Of a DNA stretch of 64,000 nt, positions 50,785 through 59,298 are shown piece after piece (within the stretch, counting starts at the first letter, position 1; every line of letters begins with the position of its first letter). Both the position numbers and the translations under genes were made by a program. Origin of the DNA: CAYXPR01 sp964467255 (GTDB lineage Bacteria > Pseudomonadota > Alphaproteobacteria > Rickettsiales > RGZB01). The stretch is from the NCBI GenBank assembly GCA_964467255.1, contig CAYXPR010000001.1:1-64000 (forward strand). Direction: 5' to 3'. The notes under the pieces are model-generated. The model worked only from the letters and a program-made list of their open reading frames with translations, searched no databases and was not told the origin of the DNA.

Positions 50785-51075
50785 ATGCCCTGGACCGCAG
50801 TTCTTACATCTTTTCTGGCGCTCATTTTTGTGCTCGGCCTTATTGGCCTTGCCGCGTATGCTGTGCGGCGTTTTGGCGCGGGGCGCATCGTGCTTTCGGC
50901 GGGTAAAAAAGAAGGCCGCCTTTCGGTCAGCGAAGTGCTGCAGCTTGATATGCGCCGCAGGCTTGTGCTGGTGAAGCGCGACGATACAGAGCATCTTCTG
51001 CTCATCACACCAGAGCGCGAGTTGGTCATTGAATCAAACATCGCGGCAAAAAACGGCAAAGGCAAAAAATCATGA
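50785..51075 (+). CDS. fliO: Flagellar export apparatus protein FliO
   Basis: FliO is a small membrane protein that helps assemble FliP in the export gate. The 96-residue chain has one N-terminal transmembrane helix (about residues 5-28) and a short cytoplasmic beta domain (RRLVLVKRDDTEHLLLI) with a lysine-rich end. It overlaps the start of fliP by four bases. Confidence 0.85.
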   Translation: MPWTAVLTSFLALIFVLGLIGLAAYAVRRFGAGRIVLSAGKKEGRLSVSEVLQLDMRRRLVLVKRDDTEHLLLITPERELVIESNIAAKNGKGKKS

Positions 51076-51854
51076 TACGTTGGCGTGGAATCATTAAGCC
51101 GCTGTGTTTTATGGCGATGCCGTTTGTGCTCGTGTTTGCGGGTGGTGCACTGGCGCAGGCCATCAATATTGATTTAGGCGATAACCTCGGCGGCTCTTCC
51201 GCGCGCCGTATATTCCAGTTGATTGCGCTCTTAACGGTTTTAAGCCTTGCGCCCTCAATCCTGCTGATGGTCACGTCATTCACCCGCATCATCGTGGTGC
51301 TTTCGCTGCTGCGCAGTGCGATTGGTATTCAGCAAACACCGCCGAATCCGGTGCTCATCAGCTTGGCTTTGTTCCTCACGCTGTTCATCATGCAGCCGGT
51401 GTTTGAAAAAGCCTATGACGAAGGCATCCAGCCGCTGATTGAAGAAAAAATTACGGAAAAGCAGGCGTGGGAAAAAACCGTGTCACCCTTTAAAGAATTC
51501 ATGCTTACCCATGTACGCGATAAAGACCTAAAATTATTTATGGAACTGGCAAGGGAAGAAGTCATTGCCACGCCGGCCGAAACACCTCTTAAGGTTTTGA
51601 TTCCCGCGTTCATGATTAGCGAACTACGCCGTGCTTTTGAAATCGGCTTTTTGATTTTCATTCCGTTTCTGATCATCGACATGGTCGTGGCCTCCACGCT
51701 GATGGCGATGGGTATGATGATGCTACCGCCCGTGCTTATTTCATTGCCGTTTAAGCTGATTTTCTTTGTGCTGGTGGATGGCTGGAACATGCTTTCCGAA
51801 AGCTTGGTGAAAAGCTTTGGCGTTGGGCCCTCTACCCCTGGGCTGGCTTCGTAG
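51072..51854 (+). CDS. fliP: Flagellar export gate protein FliP
   Basis: FliP forms the core of the flagellar type III export gate. A signal peptide (first 30 residues) precedes conserved transmembrane blocks: SLAPSILLMVTSFTRI, LRSAIGIQQTPPN, and near the end ISELRRAFEIGFLIFIPFLIIDMVV and GMMMLPPVLISLPFKL in outline. Length 260 residues is normal. The gene ends inside the 3' end of the convergent large TPR gene (23-base overlap). FliQ, FliR and FlhB are not in the window. Confidence 0.96.
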   Translation: MIRWRGIIKPLCFMAMPFVLVFAGGALAQAINIDLGDNLGGSSARRIFQLIALLTVLSLAPSILLMVTSFTRIIVVLSLLRSAIGIQQTPPNPVLISLALFLTLFIMQPVFEKAYDEGIQPLIEEKITEKQAWEKTVSPFKEFMLTHVRDKDLKLFMELAREEVIATPAETPLKVLIPAFMISELRRAFEIGFLIFIPFLIIDMVVASTLMAMGMMMLPPVLISLPFKLIFFVLVDGWNMLSESLVKSFGVGPSTPGLAS

Positions 51855-54800
51855 CCTCAGCTGGTTTTTCATCAGCGGGCTTCTCTTCTTTTGGCTTATC
51901 TGCGGTTGTTGGTGCGGCTTTATCCGCTTTAGCAGGCGCTGCTTCCTCTTGCGTCACCAGCGAATCTTTTTCAAAGAAGGCTTTGTTCTTTTCTATAAAT
52001 TCTTTCATGGTTTTCAGTGTCACAGGTGGGTTGAAGGCCTCTATGGCGATGGGGTCGCCCACGCGCGTAAGGCTTACAAACAGTGGCTGGAATTCACCAC
52101 CGAACTTCAGGTCGGGGTAGGCACGCTCCAGTAGGCGCATTTGTTTAATTGCGTTCTGGTCATTGGCCAGGTGCGAGGCAATGGCAAGACGGAAGATATG
52201 CTCCTTCTGCTCAACGCTTAAGGGGTTTTCAGCCGAGGGTTGGTACGTGTTCACAATCGGGCTAAGCGTGCGCACCAGCGCCACCCATTCTTTTTCCGGC
52301 CAGAAGATATTACGCGTTAAGAACTCGCTGATGTCTTCAATCTGCACTGTGTAATTCAGCTTGCGGTAATCCACTTCACCCGGGTCGCTGGTGAGGTAAC
52401 TAAAGAGTAAGCGTTTGTCACGCATGGGGATGGTGGTGAGGAAGTCTTTCCGCAATGCGGCGAGTTTCTGCCGCTCGTTCTGATGCGAATAGGCAATTGC
52501 CAGCATGGTCAGCTCATTGGCATCACGCTCTTTCATGTGCTGCGGCGCTTCTTTAATTTCAGGAAGTCGTGCCTCCACCAAGCGCATCACGCCAAACCAG
52601 TTTTGCATTTTGAACAGCACGTCAAGGCGGATGGCGTTGGCGGCTTTACTTTCATCACCTTCTAGCACCTGTACGGACTCAAGGAATTTTTCCTGTTCGG
52701 CCAATGCGCGGGCTTTCACCAGTTTACGTTCGGTGATGATATCCGGCGTCATGGTTTCGCCGGAGATAAACTCCATCACTTCCAGCGCAAGGTCGGGGCG
52801 GCGATTTTGTAAGTGCACGCCGGCCAGCTTCATGGCAAGGCGCAATTGTTCATCACCCGTGGCGCGGAAACGGACTTGGTGCGTTAAGATAGCTGCCGCA
52901 TTTTCCAGCAAATCCGCGCCGATGAAATAATCCACCAATTTACGCACAATGCGGTCACCCTGTTCACCCACAGGCGTGAGTTCACGGAATTCAAAAAACA
53001 GTGCCAAGGCTTGCAGTGGCGGAATTTTATAAGCGAGGCCTTCATCAAACAAATTCACGAAAATCTGTTTCATTTTGCCAGCGGTGTAGAGCGATTCCTG
53101 CGTGTCGGGGAAGTTGGTCACCAGCACTTTCCATGTGCGCAAACTATCCAGATAATTACCGGACTCCATATAGAGCTGGCCGATGCGGCCAAGCAGCTCC
53201 AGCTCCAAATCACCGCCGCGCCATGCATAGGTTAGTTGGTTCAGTGTTTTGAGCGTATCTTCGAGTGGGGTGACGCCTTTTTCATATGACATCATGGCGA
53301 GGTGATAACCTGCAAGGGCGCGCGCTTCACGGTCATCAATATCCTGCGTCACTGTTTCAGCCATTTCGCGCGCTTCGTCGCTGCGGCCATCTCTTTCAGC
53401 CAGTTTGGCTTTGGCAAGCAGCAGGCGGTTTAAGATATAGGTGCTGTCAGGCTTTTCTTCTTCGACCATCTGGACGAGCTCTTCCGCCGCGCGGTCGGCA
53501 TTTTTGTCGAGCCAATAGTCGATGGCGAGTAGCCCCAGTTTTTGCCGCAGCATCGTGGGGTAATCCTGTAAGTAAGCATCGTAATGACTTAGCAAGTCCT
53601 GTGGCAGCTCTTCGGCAATTTGCTTGGTGCGTGGGCGAAGCAGCTGGTTGTTGGCCCAGCGCAGAATCTGAAGCTCCGGCAAGCCGGTTCGCGTATTCAG
53701 CTTTTCCAGCAGCGGTTGCATCAGTGCTTCGGCCTGTTCATAACGGCCAGTGAGTAAATGCAGTGCGGCTAACTTGAGTTGGAAGTTGGGGTTTTCTTGC
53801 AGGGAAGGGTTTTCTTGTTTCATCCATTCCAGCACACCCAGCGCTTCAGGATAAAACTGGCTGCCGAAATAAAAATCAGCCAGCTTCATGCGCGCGGCGT
53901 CCTTCTGTTCTAGCGGTGCGGTACGGACAGCGTCCTCTAGCTTACGCTTTAATGGAGTGGTGTCTTCGTCTGGCAGGATAAGGGTTTTTGTGGCCTGTTG
54001 TTTCTGATACTGAATGCCGCTTTCCCACTCGGCGTAAGACTCACCAAAAACGCGCTTCATTGTTTCTTCATAGTTAAAGGGCAGCACGGACTTGGTTTGG
54101 TCAGGTTTGCGTTTGCCTGTGTCGCCCAGCCTTGCACGCAGGCTTGAAACATTCCCTTGTGCGGCAAAAATATTCAGCCCCATTTGGCTGGTGATGCGTA
54201 CACCATCACGTACGACTTTGGTTAAAATATCATCGCGTTTATATTCAATCACCAAGCCTTGATGGGTGGCGGGCAAGTCAAAATCCACAAAGCTGCGGGC
54301 GGGGTAAATCCCCGTGTCGCTCACCTGCAGCGGCACAATGACTTGGCGACGGCCTGTGCTGGTATTCACTGTGAACATGGGCTCGGATGTTTTGATGGTC
54401 TTAATCAGCACCAGCGAGACATAATCCTTGCTTTCGCTTTCCACGGGCGGCACGGTTTGCGGCGCAGTGTCGGGCTGGTCCGAAATATCTACCACCCAAT
54501 TAAAACTGTCGCGTGTAACGCTCACGCGCGGCGAGGGCGCATCGTTTGGGTGCTTCAATTGCACGATGGTGTAATAGCGGTTTGGTACCTGCTCGGCAGC
54601 GGTCACCATTTGCCCCACGCCGTTGAGCTTGGCGATGTCTACCGCCACGGGTTTGTCAAAAATGACCCACGTGGCACCCTGCTGGGTATAGACGGCAGCA
54701 CCCGTAGTGTCAGTGAAGGGGAAGACCATTTTGCTGGGGCTATAGCGCGCTTTTCGCTGTAGACCGTTTGGTTTTTCAGGCGTGGTAGCCGGTGTAGTAA

Positions 54801-55332
54801 CAGATGGCTTTGGCGTTTCCTGCTGTAGTTTTGGCGGAATAATCACCGCGGGTTTTGTGGTGGGGGTAGGTGGTTTTTTGGGCTCAGTTTTTTTCGCAGG
54901 TGGTTTTTCTGGCTGCTTTTCCGGCGCTTTACGTTTTTGTGTGTACACAACATCCACACCTGCATAATCGCTTTCGCGGAATTTACGAATCACCACGTTC
55001 GGGTCTTTTAGTTGCAGCAAAAGGCGCGTGCCGTTTTTATCCACGCCCACGCGGGTAATGACATCTGGCATGGCTTGCTGAATTTGGTCCAAATCCGTCT
55101 CAATGGTGGTGCCGACATCCACCATCAGCGTGTCACCAATAAGCTTCACCTCATAGCGCGGCAACGCGCCATACACCACAATGCGGCCATATTCCGCATT
55201 AAGCGTGGCGCTGATACGCGCACGTGTTTCTTGTGCAAAAGCGGCAGAGGTCAACACAAGCATCGCCACAAGCAGCCCTAATATTGCGTGGAGGTAAAAC
55301 CGGCGGCGGTTATGCGGTAGAGTGGTTTGCAT
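51832..55332 (-). CDS. Large exported tetratricopeptide-repeat protein in flagellar operon
   Basis: A 1166-residue periplasmic protein: signal peptide (cut near FAQ, residue 34), an N-terminal beta-rich region of about 90 residues, a Pro/Lys-rich linker (about residues 130-200), a second beta-rich domain, then from about residue 480 to 1100 a superhelix of degenerate TPR units, and a Lys/Ala/Glu/Pro tail. I cannot name a family. It follows a motB gene with a one-base overlap, so it is likely the last gene of the fliL-fliM operon. It may scaffold the motor or basal body in the periplasm (inference). Confidence 0.85.
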   Translation of the reverse strand: MQTTLPHNRRRFYLHAILGLLVAMLVLTSAAFAQETRARISATLNAEYGRIVVYGALPRYEVKLIGDTLMVDVGTTIETDLDQIQQAMPDVITRVGVDKNGTRLLLQLKDPNVVIRKFRESDYAGVDVVYTQKRKAPEKQPEKPPAKKTEPKKPPTPTTKPAVIIPPKLQQETPKPSVTTPATTPEKPNGLQRKARYSPSKMVFPFTDTTGAAVYTQQGATWVIFDKPVAVDIAKLNGVGQMVTAAEQVPNRYYTIVQLKHPNDAPSPRVSVTRDSFNWVVDISDQPDTAPQTVPPVESESKDYVSLVLIKTIKTSEPMFTVNTSTGRRQVIVPLQVSDTGIYPARSFVDFDLPATHQGLVIEYKRDDILTKVVRDGVRITSQMGLNIFAAQGNVSSLRARLGDTGKRKPDQTKSVLPFNYEETMKRVFGESYAEWESGIQYQKQQATKTLILPDEDTTPLKRKLEDAVRTAPLEQKDAARMKLADFYFGSQFYPEALGVLEWMKQENPSLQENPNFQLKLAALHLLTGRYEQAEALMQPLLEKLNTRTGLPELQILRWANNQLLRPRTKQIAEELPQDLLSHYDAYLQDYPTMLRQKLGLLAIDYWLDKNADRAAEELVQMVEEEKPDSTYILNRLLLAKAKLAERDGRSDEAREMAETVTQDIDDREARALAGYHLAMMSYEKGVTPLEDTLKTLNQLTYAWRGGDLELELLGRIGQLYMESGNYLDSLRTWKVLVTNFPDTQESLYTAGKMKQIFVNLFDEGLAYKIPPLQALALFFEFRELTPVGEQGDRIVRKLVDYFIGADLLENAAAILTHQVRFRATGDEQLRLAMKLAGVHLQNRRPDLALEVMEFISGETMTPDIITERKLVKARALAEQEKFLESVQVLEGDESKAANAIRLDVLFKMQNWFGVMRLVEARLPEIKEAPQHMKERDANELTMLAIAYSHQNERQKLAALRKDFLTTIPMRDKRLLFSYLTSDPGEVDYRKLNYTVQIEDISEFLTRNIFWPEKEWVALVRTLSPIVNTYQPSAENPLSVEQKEHIFRLAIASHLANDQNAIKQMRLLERAYPDLKFGGEFQPLFVSLTRVGDPIAIEAFNPPVTLKTMKEFIEKNKAFFEKDSLVTQEEAAPAKADKAAPTTADKPKEEKPADEKPAEATKPAQG

Positions 55333-56054
55333 CAGAGCTCCGCACGGTTATGGCGGATCACAATATCCACGCGCCGCAAATATTGGTAGCGCTCGGCTTC
55401 GGGTACATCCCCGCTTAAGTTCTCAAGTGTGGAGCTGGCTCTGCCGAAAACGTTAATTTTATACATATAGCCGTGATATTTCAGCATATCAGCCACCACC
55501 ATCGCGCGGCTTAAAGAAAGTTCCCAGTTGGAGGGAAATGCGCCGCCCTCTTTCAGTGGATTTGGATCCGCATGGCCGACGACGTCAATGTGGTTGCCGA
55601 TGGTACCGACGACGTCGCCAAGGAAACTCACCAAATCTTTTGCCTGTGGTGCCAGTGTATCGGTGCCCGGATTAAACGCCACATCCGCAGGCAAGGACAG
55701 AATCAGCTCATCTTCCATCAGGCGTGCTTTTAATATTTTGGCGCTGAGTTCATTCGAAGAAAATTTTTCAGTGATGATGGTGTAAAGATATTGCAGGTCT
55801 TTGGCTTGCGGGACATCGATTTTAGTGATGGAAAGCTGCTCGGTGGGCGTAACAGTTTTGCCAACTTGATTGGGGTTCAGGCGCTGTGAGAGCGAGGAGG
55901 TAATCTGTTTCCAGCGGACTTCTTCAAGGCTGGACATGGCGTACATCAGCACAAAGAACGTCAGGATGAGCGAGAGCAAATCCGCAAAGGTCAGCATCCA
56001 CGCGTTTTTGGGGCGTGTGCTGGCTGGCTGAGAATTTTTAATCTTTACTGGCAT
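55332..56054 (-). CDS. motB: MotB-type flagellar stator protein
   Basis: A 240-residue stator B subunit. One N-terminal transmembrane helix has the proton-binding aspartate Asp25 in TFADLLSLILTFFVLMYAMS, then a plug/linker and an OmpA-like peptidoglycan-binding domain (VVGHAD, NWELSLSRA, RRVDIVI). It would couple ion flow to rotation with a MotA subunit. No motA is in the window. It lies two bases after a second MotB-like gene and overlaps the TPR gene by one base. Confidence 0.9.
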   Translation of the reverse strand: MPVKIKNSQPASTRPKNAWMLTFADLLSLILTFFVLMYAMSSLEEVRWKQITSSLSQRLNPNQVGKTVTPTEQLSITKIDVPQAKDLQYLYTIITEKFSSNELSAKILKARLMEDELILSLPADVAFNPGTDTLAPQAKDLVSFLGDVVGTIGNHIDVVGHADPNPLKEGGAFPSNWELSLSRAMVVADMLKYHGYMYKINVFGRASSTLENLSGDVPEAERYQYLRRVDIVIRHNRAEL

Positions 56055-56056
56055 CC

Positions 56057-56746
56057 CTACATCGGCTTTTGTTTAGTGGTCACTTTTTCTTTGGCGGTAA
56101 AGGTCATTTGAATGGTTTTGGGGTCTCTTTCAGGCATCAATCCCACATAAATCGCGCGGTCATTCACACCCATGCTGGTCAGGACACGGGCAAAATTACC
56201 TGCGCGCAGCATACCAAGGCGCACATCCTGCGAGGCATTCGGATTGCCCACCTGCGCGCCAATGAGCAGGCCAATACTAAACTCCACATTCACCTCGGTG
56301 CCCTCAGCCATTTTAGTCAATTGGTCGGCGAGCGTGTTCATGAACGCATTTTGTTTGCCCTGAATCTGGTCGCTGTCTTTAACGTAAAATGTGCTGACGG
56401 GAATAGTGAGCACCATGGTGTTTCCGGTTTCAACCACGTCTGCATCGGTGAGGGCCAGCATCTCTTTGGCGAGCTTGCCCACAGGGGCAAAGAAGCTATC
56501 GGTGGAGACCTGACTGCCAATACCAGCGGATTTTTCAATGAATGGAAGGCTGACGTCGCTTTCGTCTTCCGCGAAAGTCTTGGTTAGGCTTTCCATGGCC
56601 TCGATACTTTTTTCCTGCTGCACTTTTGAAATAGTATTAAGCAGAATAAAAAAAGCCAGCACCACCAGATACAGGGAAACGAACAGCGAAACGGAGTTAT
56701 CTACTTTTGCGGGAGCTTCGGCTTTTTTGCGTGTGGGGGCTGCCAT
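56057..56746 (-). CDS. MotB-like paralog lacking the proton-binding aspartate
   Basis: A 229-residue membrane-anchored OmpA-like protein. Its single N-terminal helix (SLFVSLYLVVLAFFILLNTIS) aligns position by position with that of the adjacent MotB, but Ser24 replaces the catalytic aspartate. The C-terminal domain is OmpA-like but weakly conserved (LRAGNFARVL). It cannot conduct protons in the usual way, so it may be a structural or regulatory stator partner. Located between cheZ and motB with short gaps (12 and 2 bases). Confidence 0.82.
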   Translation of the reverse strand: MAAPTRKKAEAPAKVDNSVSLFVSLYLVVLAFFILLNTISKVQQEKSIEAMESLTKTFAEDESDVSLPFIEKSAGIGSQVSTDSFFAPVGKLAKEMLALTDADVVETGNTMVLTIPVSTFYVKDSDQIQGKQNAFMNTLADQLTKMAEGTEVNVEFSIGLLIGAQVGNPNASQDVRLGMLRAGNFARVLTSMGVNDRAIYVGLMPERDPKTIQMTFTAKEKVTTKQKPM

Positions 56747-56758
56747 AAAGCCTTTACA

Positions 56759-57349
56759 TCATTGGCTGTCGAAAAGTTTGTCGATATCGTCCTGCGAGGG
56801 CTGCTTAAGCTGCGGGCCATTCATGAGCGAAGCTTCATCGATTGCACCACTGGCTGTTCGTTTAACGGGATTAGCGGGCTGCGTGCCTGTGGCCACGCCA
56901 CCGCCAAGCACCTGTGCAATGTCGGCCAGAGTTTTAGACACATTGGTCACGCGCTGGCCGGTAATGTCCTGAAAAGTGCAGCCTTCAAACACTTTGCTGA
57001 CACCGTCGCTCACGGCCTTGCCCACATCGGCGGGTGCTTTCTGGCTGGCGGCCTGAATCGCCTCTGCCGCTTCCATAATGGCATTAGAGGCGGCTTCCGT
57101 GGCCTTCACGATGGCATCGAGTTCCTGCTTGGCATACGGAATCAGCTCGGCATTGATTTTTTTTCTTTCCGCGCCGCAAAGCTCTTGTGCGGCGGCATGG
57201 AGTGTTTTGGCAAGCGTGTCGCCATCCAGCCCCTGCAGGGCAGTCAGGCTTTTTTTCAGCGCGCTTACATCGGCGGCAGAAGCTTTTTGCTGCGGCAGAT
57301 TTTTCAGTTGTTGTGCAAATGTTTTTGCAAGGCCGGAAGGGGGAGTCAT
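56759..57349 (-). CDS. cheZ: Protein phosphatase CheZ
   Basis: CheZ removes phosphate from CheY-P, ending the motor signal. The 196-residue helical protein has the catalytic stretch CTFQDITGQRVTNV with its glutamine, and a C-terminal CheY-binding tail SQDDIDKLFDSQ. This is the alphaproteobacterial form. It lies 31 bases after cheY and 12 bases before the MotB-like paralog. Confidence 0.93.
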   Translation of the reverse strand: MTPPSGLAKTFAQQLKNLPQQKASAADVSALKKSLTALQGLDGDTLAKTLHAAAQELCGAERKKINAELIPYAKQELDAIVKATEAASNAIMEAAEAIQAASQKAPADVGKAVSDGVSKVFEGCTFQDITGQRVTNVSKTLADIAQVLGGGVATGTQPANPVKRTASGAIDEASLMNGPQLKQPSQDDIDKLFDSQ

Positions 57350-57380
57350 GACTTAAGTTCCTCGTAGAGTTACCGGGGGC

Positions 57381-57767
57381 TTAAATGGGGCCCAACACAG
57401 CAGTGAGTTTCATTTTTAGCGTTTCCGCGTTAAACGGTTTTATGATGTAGTTGTTCACACCGGCCTGTTTGGCAATCATGATGTTTTCGGCCTTACTTTC
57501 CGCCGTCACCATGATGAAGGGCAGCTTGGAAAAACGCTCATCGGCACGCACCTTCTTCAGTAGGTCAAGGCCCGACATTGGCTGCATGTTCCAATCGGAA
57601 ATAATCATTTTGAAAGGTTTCTGCGTGAGCTTCTCCAGCGCCATGGTGCCATCGGTGGCTTCATCGATGTTATTAAAACCAAGCTGGTTCAGCAGATTCC
57701 GCACGATGCGGAGCATCGTTTTATAGTCATCCACAATTAGGATTGGCATGTTTTTATCGACAGACAT
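57381..57767 (-). CDS. cheY: Chemotaxis response regulator CheY
   Basis: A 128-residue single-domain receiver. ILIVDD provides the acidic pocket, the phosphorylated aspartate lies in IISDWN, the conserved Thr in MVTAES and Lys in YIIKPF. It switches the flagellar motor by binding FliM. ATG 57767 has a TGAGGGA ribosome site; an upstream ATG at 57797 is less likely. It is between the MotE-like gene and cheZ. Confidence 0.95.
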   Translation of the reverse strand: MSVDKNMPILIVDDYKTMLRIVRNLLNQLGFNNIDEATDGTMALEKLTQKPFKMIISDWNMQPMSGLDLLKKVRADERFSKLPFIMVTAESKAENIMIAKQAGVNNYIIKPFNAETLKMKLTAVLGPI

Positions 57768-57851
57768 TGTTCCCTCACTTAAGGCGGCAAAAATCACTCT
57801 GTGCCGATTCTATTATGAGGCGCTGAAAGGCACAAGCGTTAAAGCGAGAAA

Positions 57852-58613
57852 TTAGAGGGAAGAATCAGGCGCTTTCAGGCGGCGCTGGTCGGCAAGCTGG
57901 GTGGTGATTTCTTTTGCCTTGGCGGGGTTCATTTTCGCGAGGATGGTGGCGCTTTTTGCCTCTTTCATTTTATCAATCACTATCAGGAGAACCTCGTTGT
58001 CGAGCTCGTCGAAAATACGAGCCGCATCTTTGGGCTTCATGTTTTCATAAATTTTGACGAGACTACGGATTTTTGCGTCCTCTTTTTCATTGTAAAGCTC
58101 GAGCAGTTTTTCCACATCGGTTTTAAGCTTGCGCAGTTCCTGCAATTTGCCGTCCACTTTCTGTTCGGTGAGTTTCAGCACGCTCTCGCGCAGTTCCATT
58201 TCTTTCTGCCACTGTTCCAGCTTTTTGTGGCGTTCGGCGAGGCGCTGGAGAATTTCCACTTCGCTTTCCGAGAAGCGCTTTTCTTCCTTCACGGGTTGCT
58301 TGGGTTCGGGCAATTTTCCGGTTTCCGGTGAAGGGGATTTTTCATCTGTTTTTTTATCAGACTTCTTATCACCATCCTTACTTCCTGGCTCGGGGTGGTC
58401 GCCATCCTCTTCTTTCTTCTCGTCTTTTTTATCAGAATCTTTCTCAGATTCTTCTTTCTTATCTTTTTCTTCGGCTTTGGCCTTTTCTTCGGCGTGGGTA
58501 GCGTCAATAAACAGCGCGCCGGAAAGCGACTGCTGGCGGTCCACCATATCCGCGATGCGCACACCAAGAAGTGCAACGCAGAGCACAAGCATAATCGGGA
58601 AAAGGCGGAACAT
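57852..58613 (-). CDS. MotE/MgtE_N-like flagellar protein
   Basis: A 253-residue exported or membrane-anchored protein with an N-terminal hydrophobic segment (residues 5-20), a very charged Lys/Glu/Asp low-complexity middle (about 45-115), a coiled coil (about 120-190) and a C-terminal MgtE_N-like domain (PKDAARIFDELDNEVLLIVI in outline). MotE in Sinorhizobium, a chaperone of the periplasmic motor protein MotC, has this layout. Its place between DUF6468 and cheY in the fliL operon supports a motor role. Confidence 0.82.
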   Translation of the reverse strand: MFRLFPIMLVLCVALLGVRIADMVDRQQSLSGALFIDATHAEEKAKAEEKDKKEESEKDSDKKDEKKEEDGDHPEPGSKDGDKKSDKKTDEKSPSPETGKLPEPKQPVKEEKRFSESEVEILQRLAERHKKLEQWQKEMELRESVLKLTEQKVDGKLQELRKLKTDVEKLLELYNEKEDAKIRSLVKIYENMKPKDAARIFDELDNEVLLIVIDKMKEAKSATILAKMNPAKAKEITTQLADQRRLKAPDSSL

Positions 58614-58626
58614 ACGTCTCTACCCG

Positions 58627-59298
58627 TTACGTTTTAATTTCAAGGGATGAGCGGAGCGAATCCACCGACTCGCGCGCGGCGGCGATATTCCCCTGCGTGC
58701 GGCGCGGCGCGGGTGCTGCGGCTACAGGTTGCTGTTGTTCCGGTTTGCTGCTGGTGGGCTTGCGGCGTGAAGCAATCTGCGCCAACGCGGCATCCAGCGC
58801 CTGACGTTTGGAAGGCGGCATTTCCTGCCTTCCGCCGCTACGGCCGTGCGTGGCCTGCTTTTCAGGGAATTTCCAGGCGTGCGGAATAGGGAATCCCTCA
58901 TTTTCCTGCTCGCCGAAGTCCGGCACGCGGCCTTGCTGCATCATGGTGCGGCCAGCGCTTTTGAGGCCCATGGGGTTTGGGTCCACCACGCGTGAGCCGG
59001 CGATGTAGTCTTCCAGTTTATTGGCGATGTTGTTGGCTTTGTGCGTTAAAAACGCAAGGTCGTTGGAAAGAAAACGGGCTTTATCGATATGCCCACGCAG
59101 GGATGTATCGGTTTCTACCGAAAGTGCCTTGAGCAGCGCGATGCTGGCGTTAGCGCGTTCAATGGATTGGTTGAAATCATCGAGGAATTTTTGCAGTTCA
59201 CGACGGCTGGAATGCAGCGAGGCAATTTTCTTGCTCATGCGCCAGCAATACAGAATGGTCGTTGCTAGTAGCAACGCTACGATGCCATCTAAAATCAT
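58627..59298 (-). CDS. DUF6468-like flagellar cluster membrane protein
   Basis: A 223-residue protein with one N-terminal transmembrane helix (about 3-18), a coiled-coil region (about 30-95: SLHSSRRELQKFLDDFNQSI), and a disordered Pro/Gln/Arg-rich C-terminus. The position directly after fliM and before the MgtE_N-like gene matches DUF6468 proteins of alphaproteobacterial flagellar operons, as I recall. No function is known. Its start overlaps the end of fliM by one base. Confidence 0.78.
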   Translation of the reverse strand: MILDGIVALLLATTILYCWRMSKKIASLHSSRRELQKFLDDFNQSIERANASIALLKALSVETDTSLRGHIDKARFLSNDLAFLTHKANNIANKLEDYIAGSRVVDPNPMGLKSAGRTMMQQGRVPDFGEQENEGFPIPHAWKFPEKQATHGRSGGRQEMPPSKRQALDAALAQIASRRKPTSSKPEQQQPVAAAPAPRRTQGNIAAARESVDSLRSSLEIKT

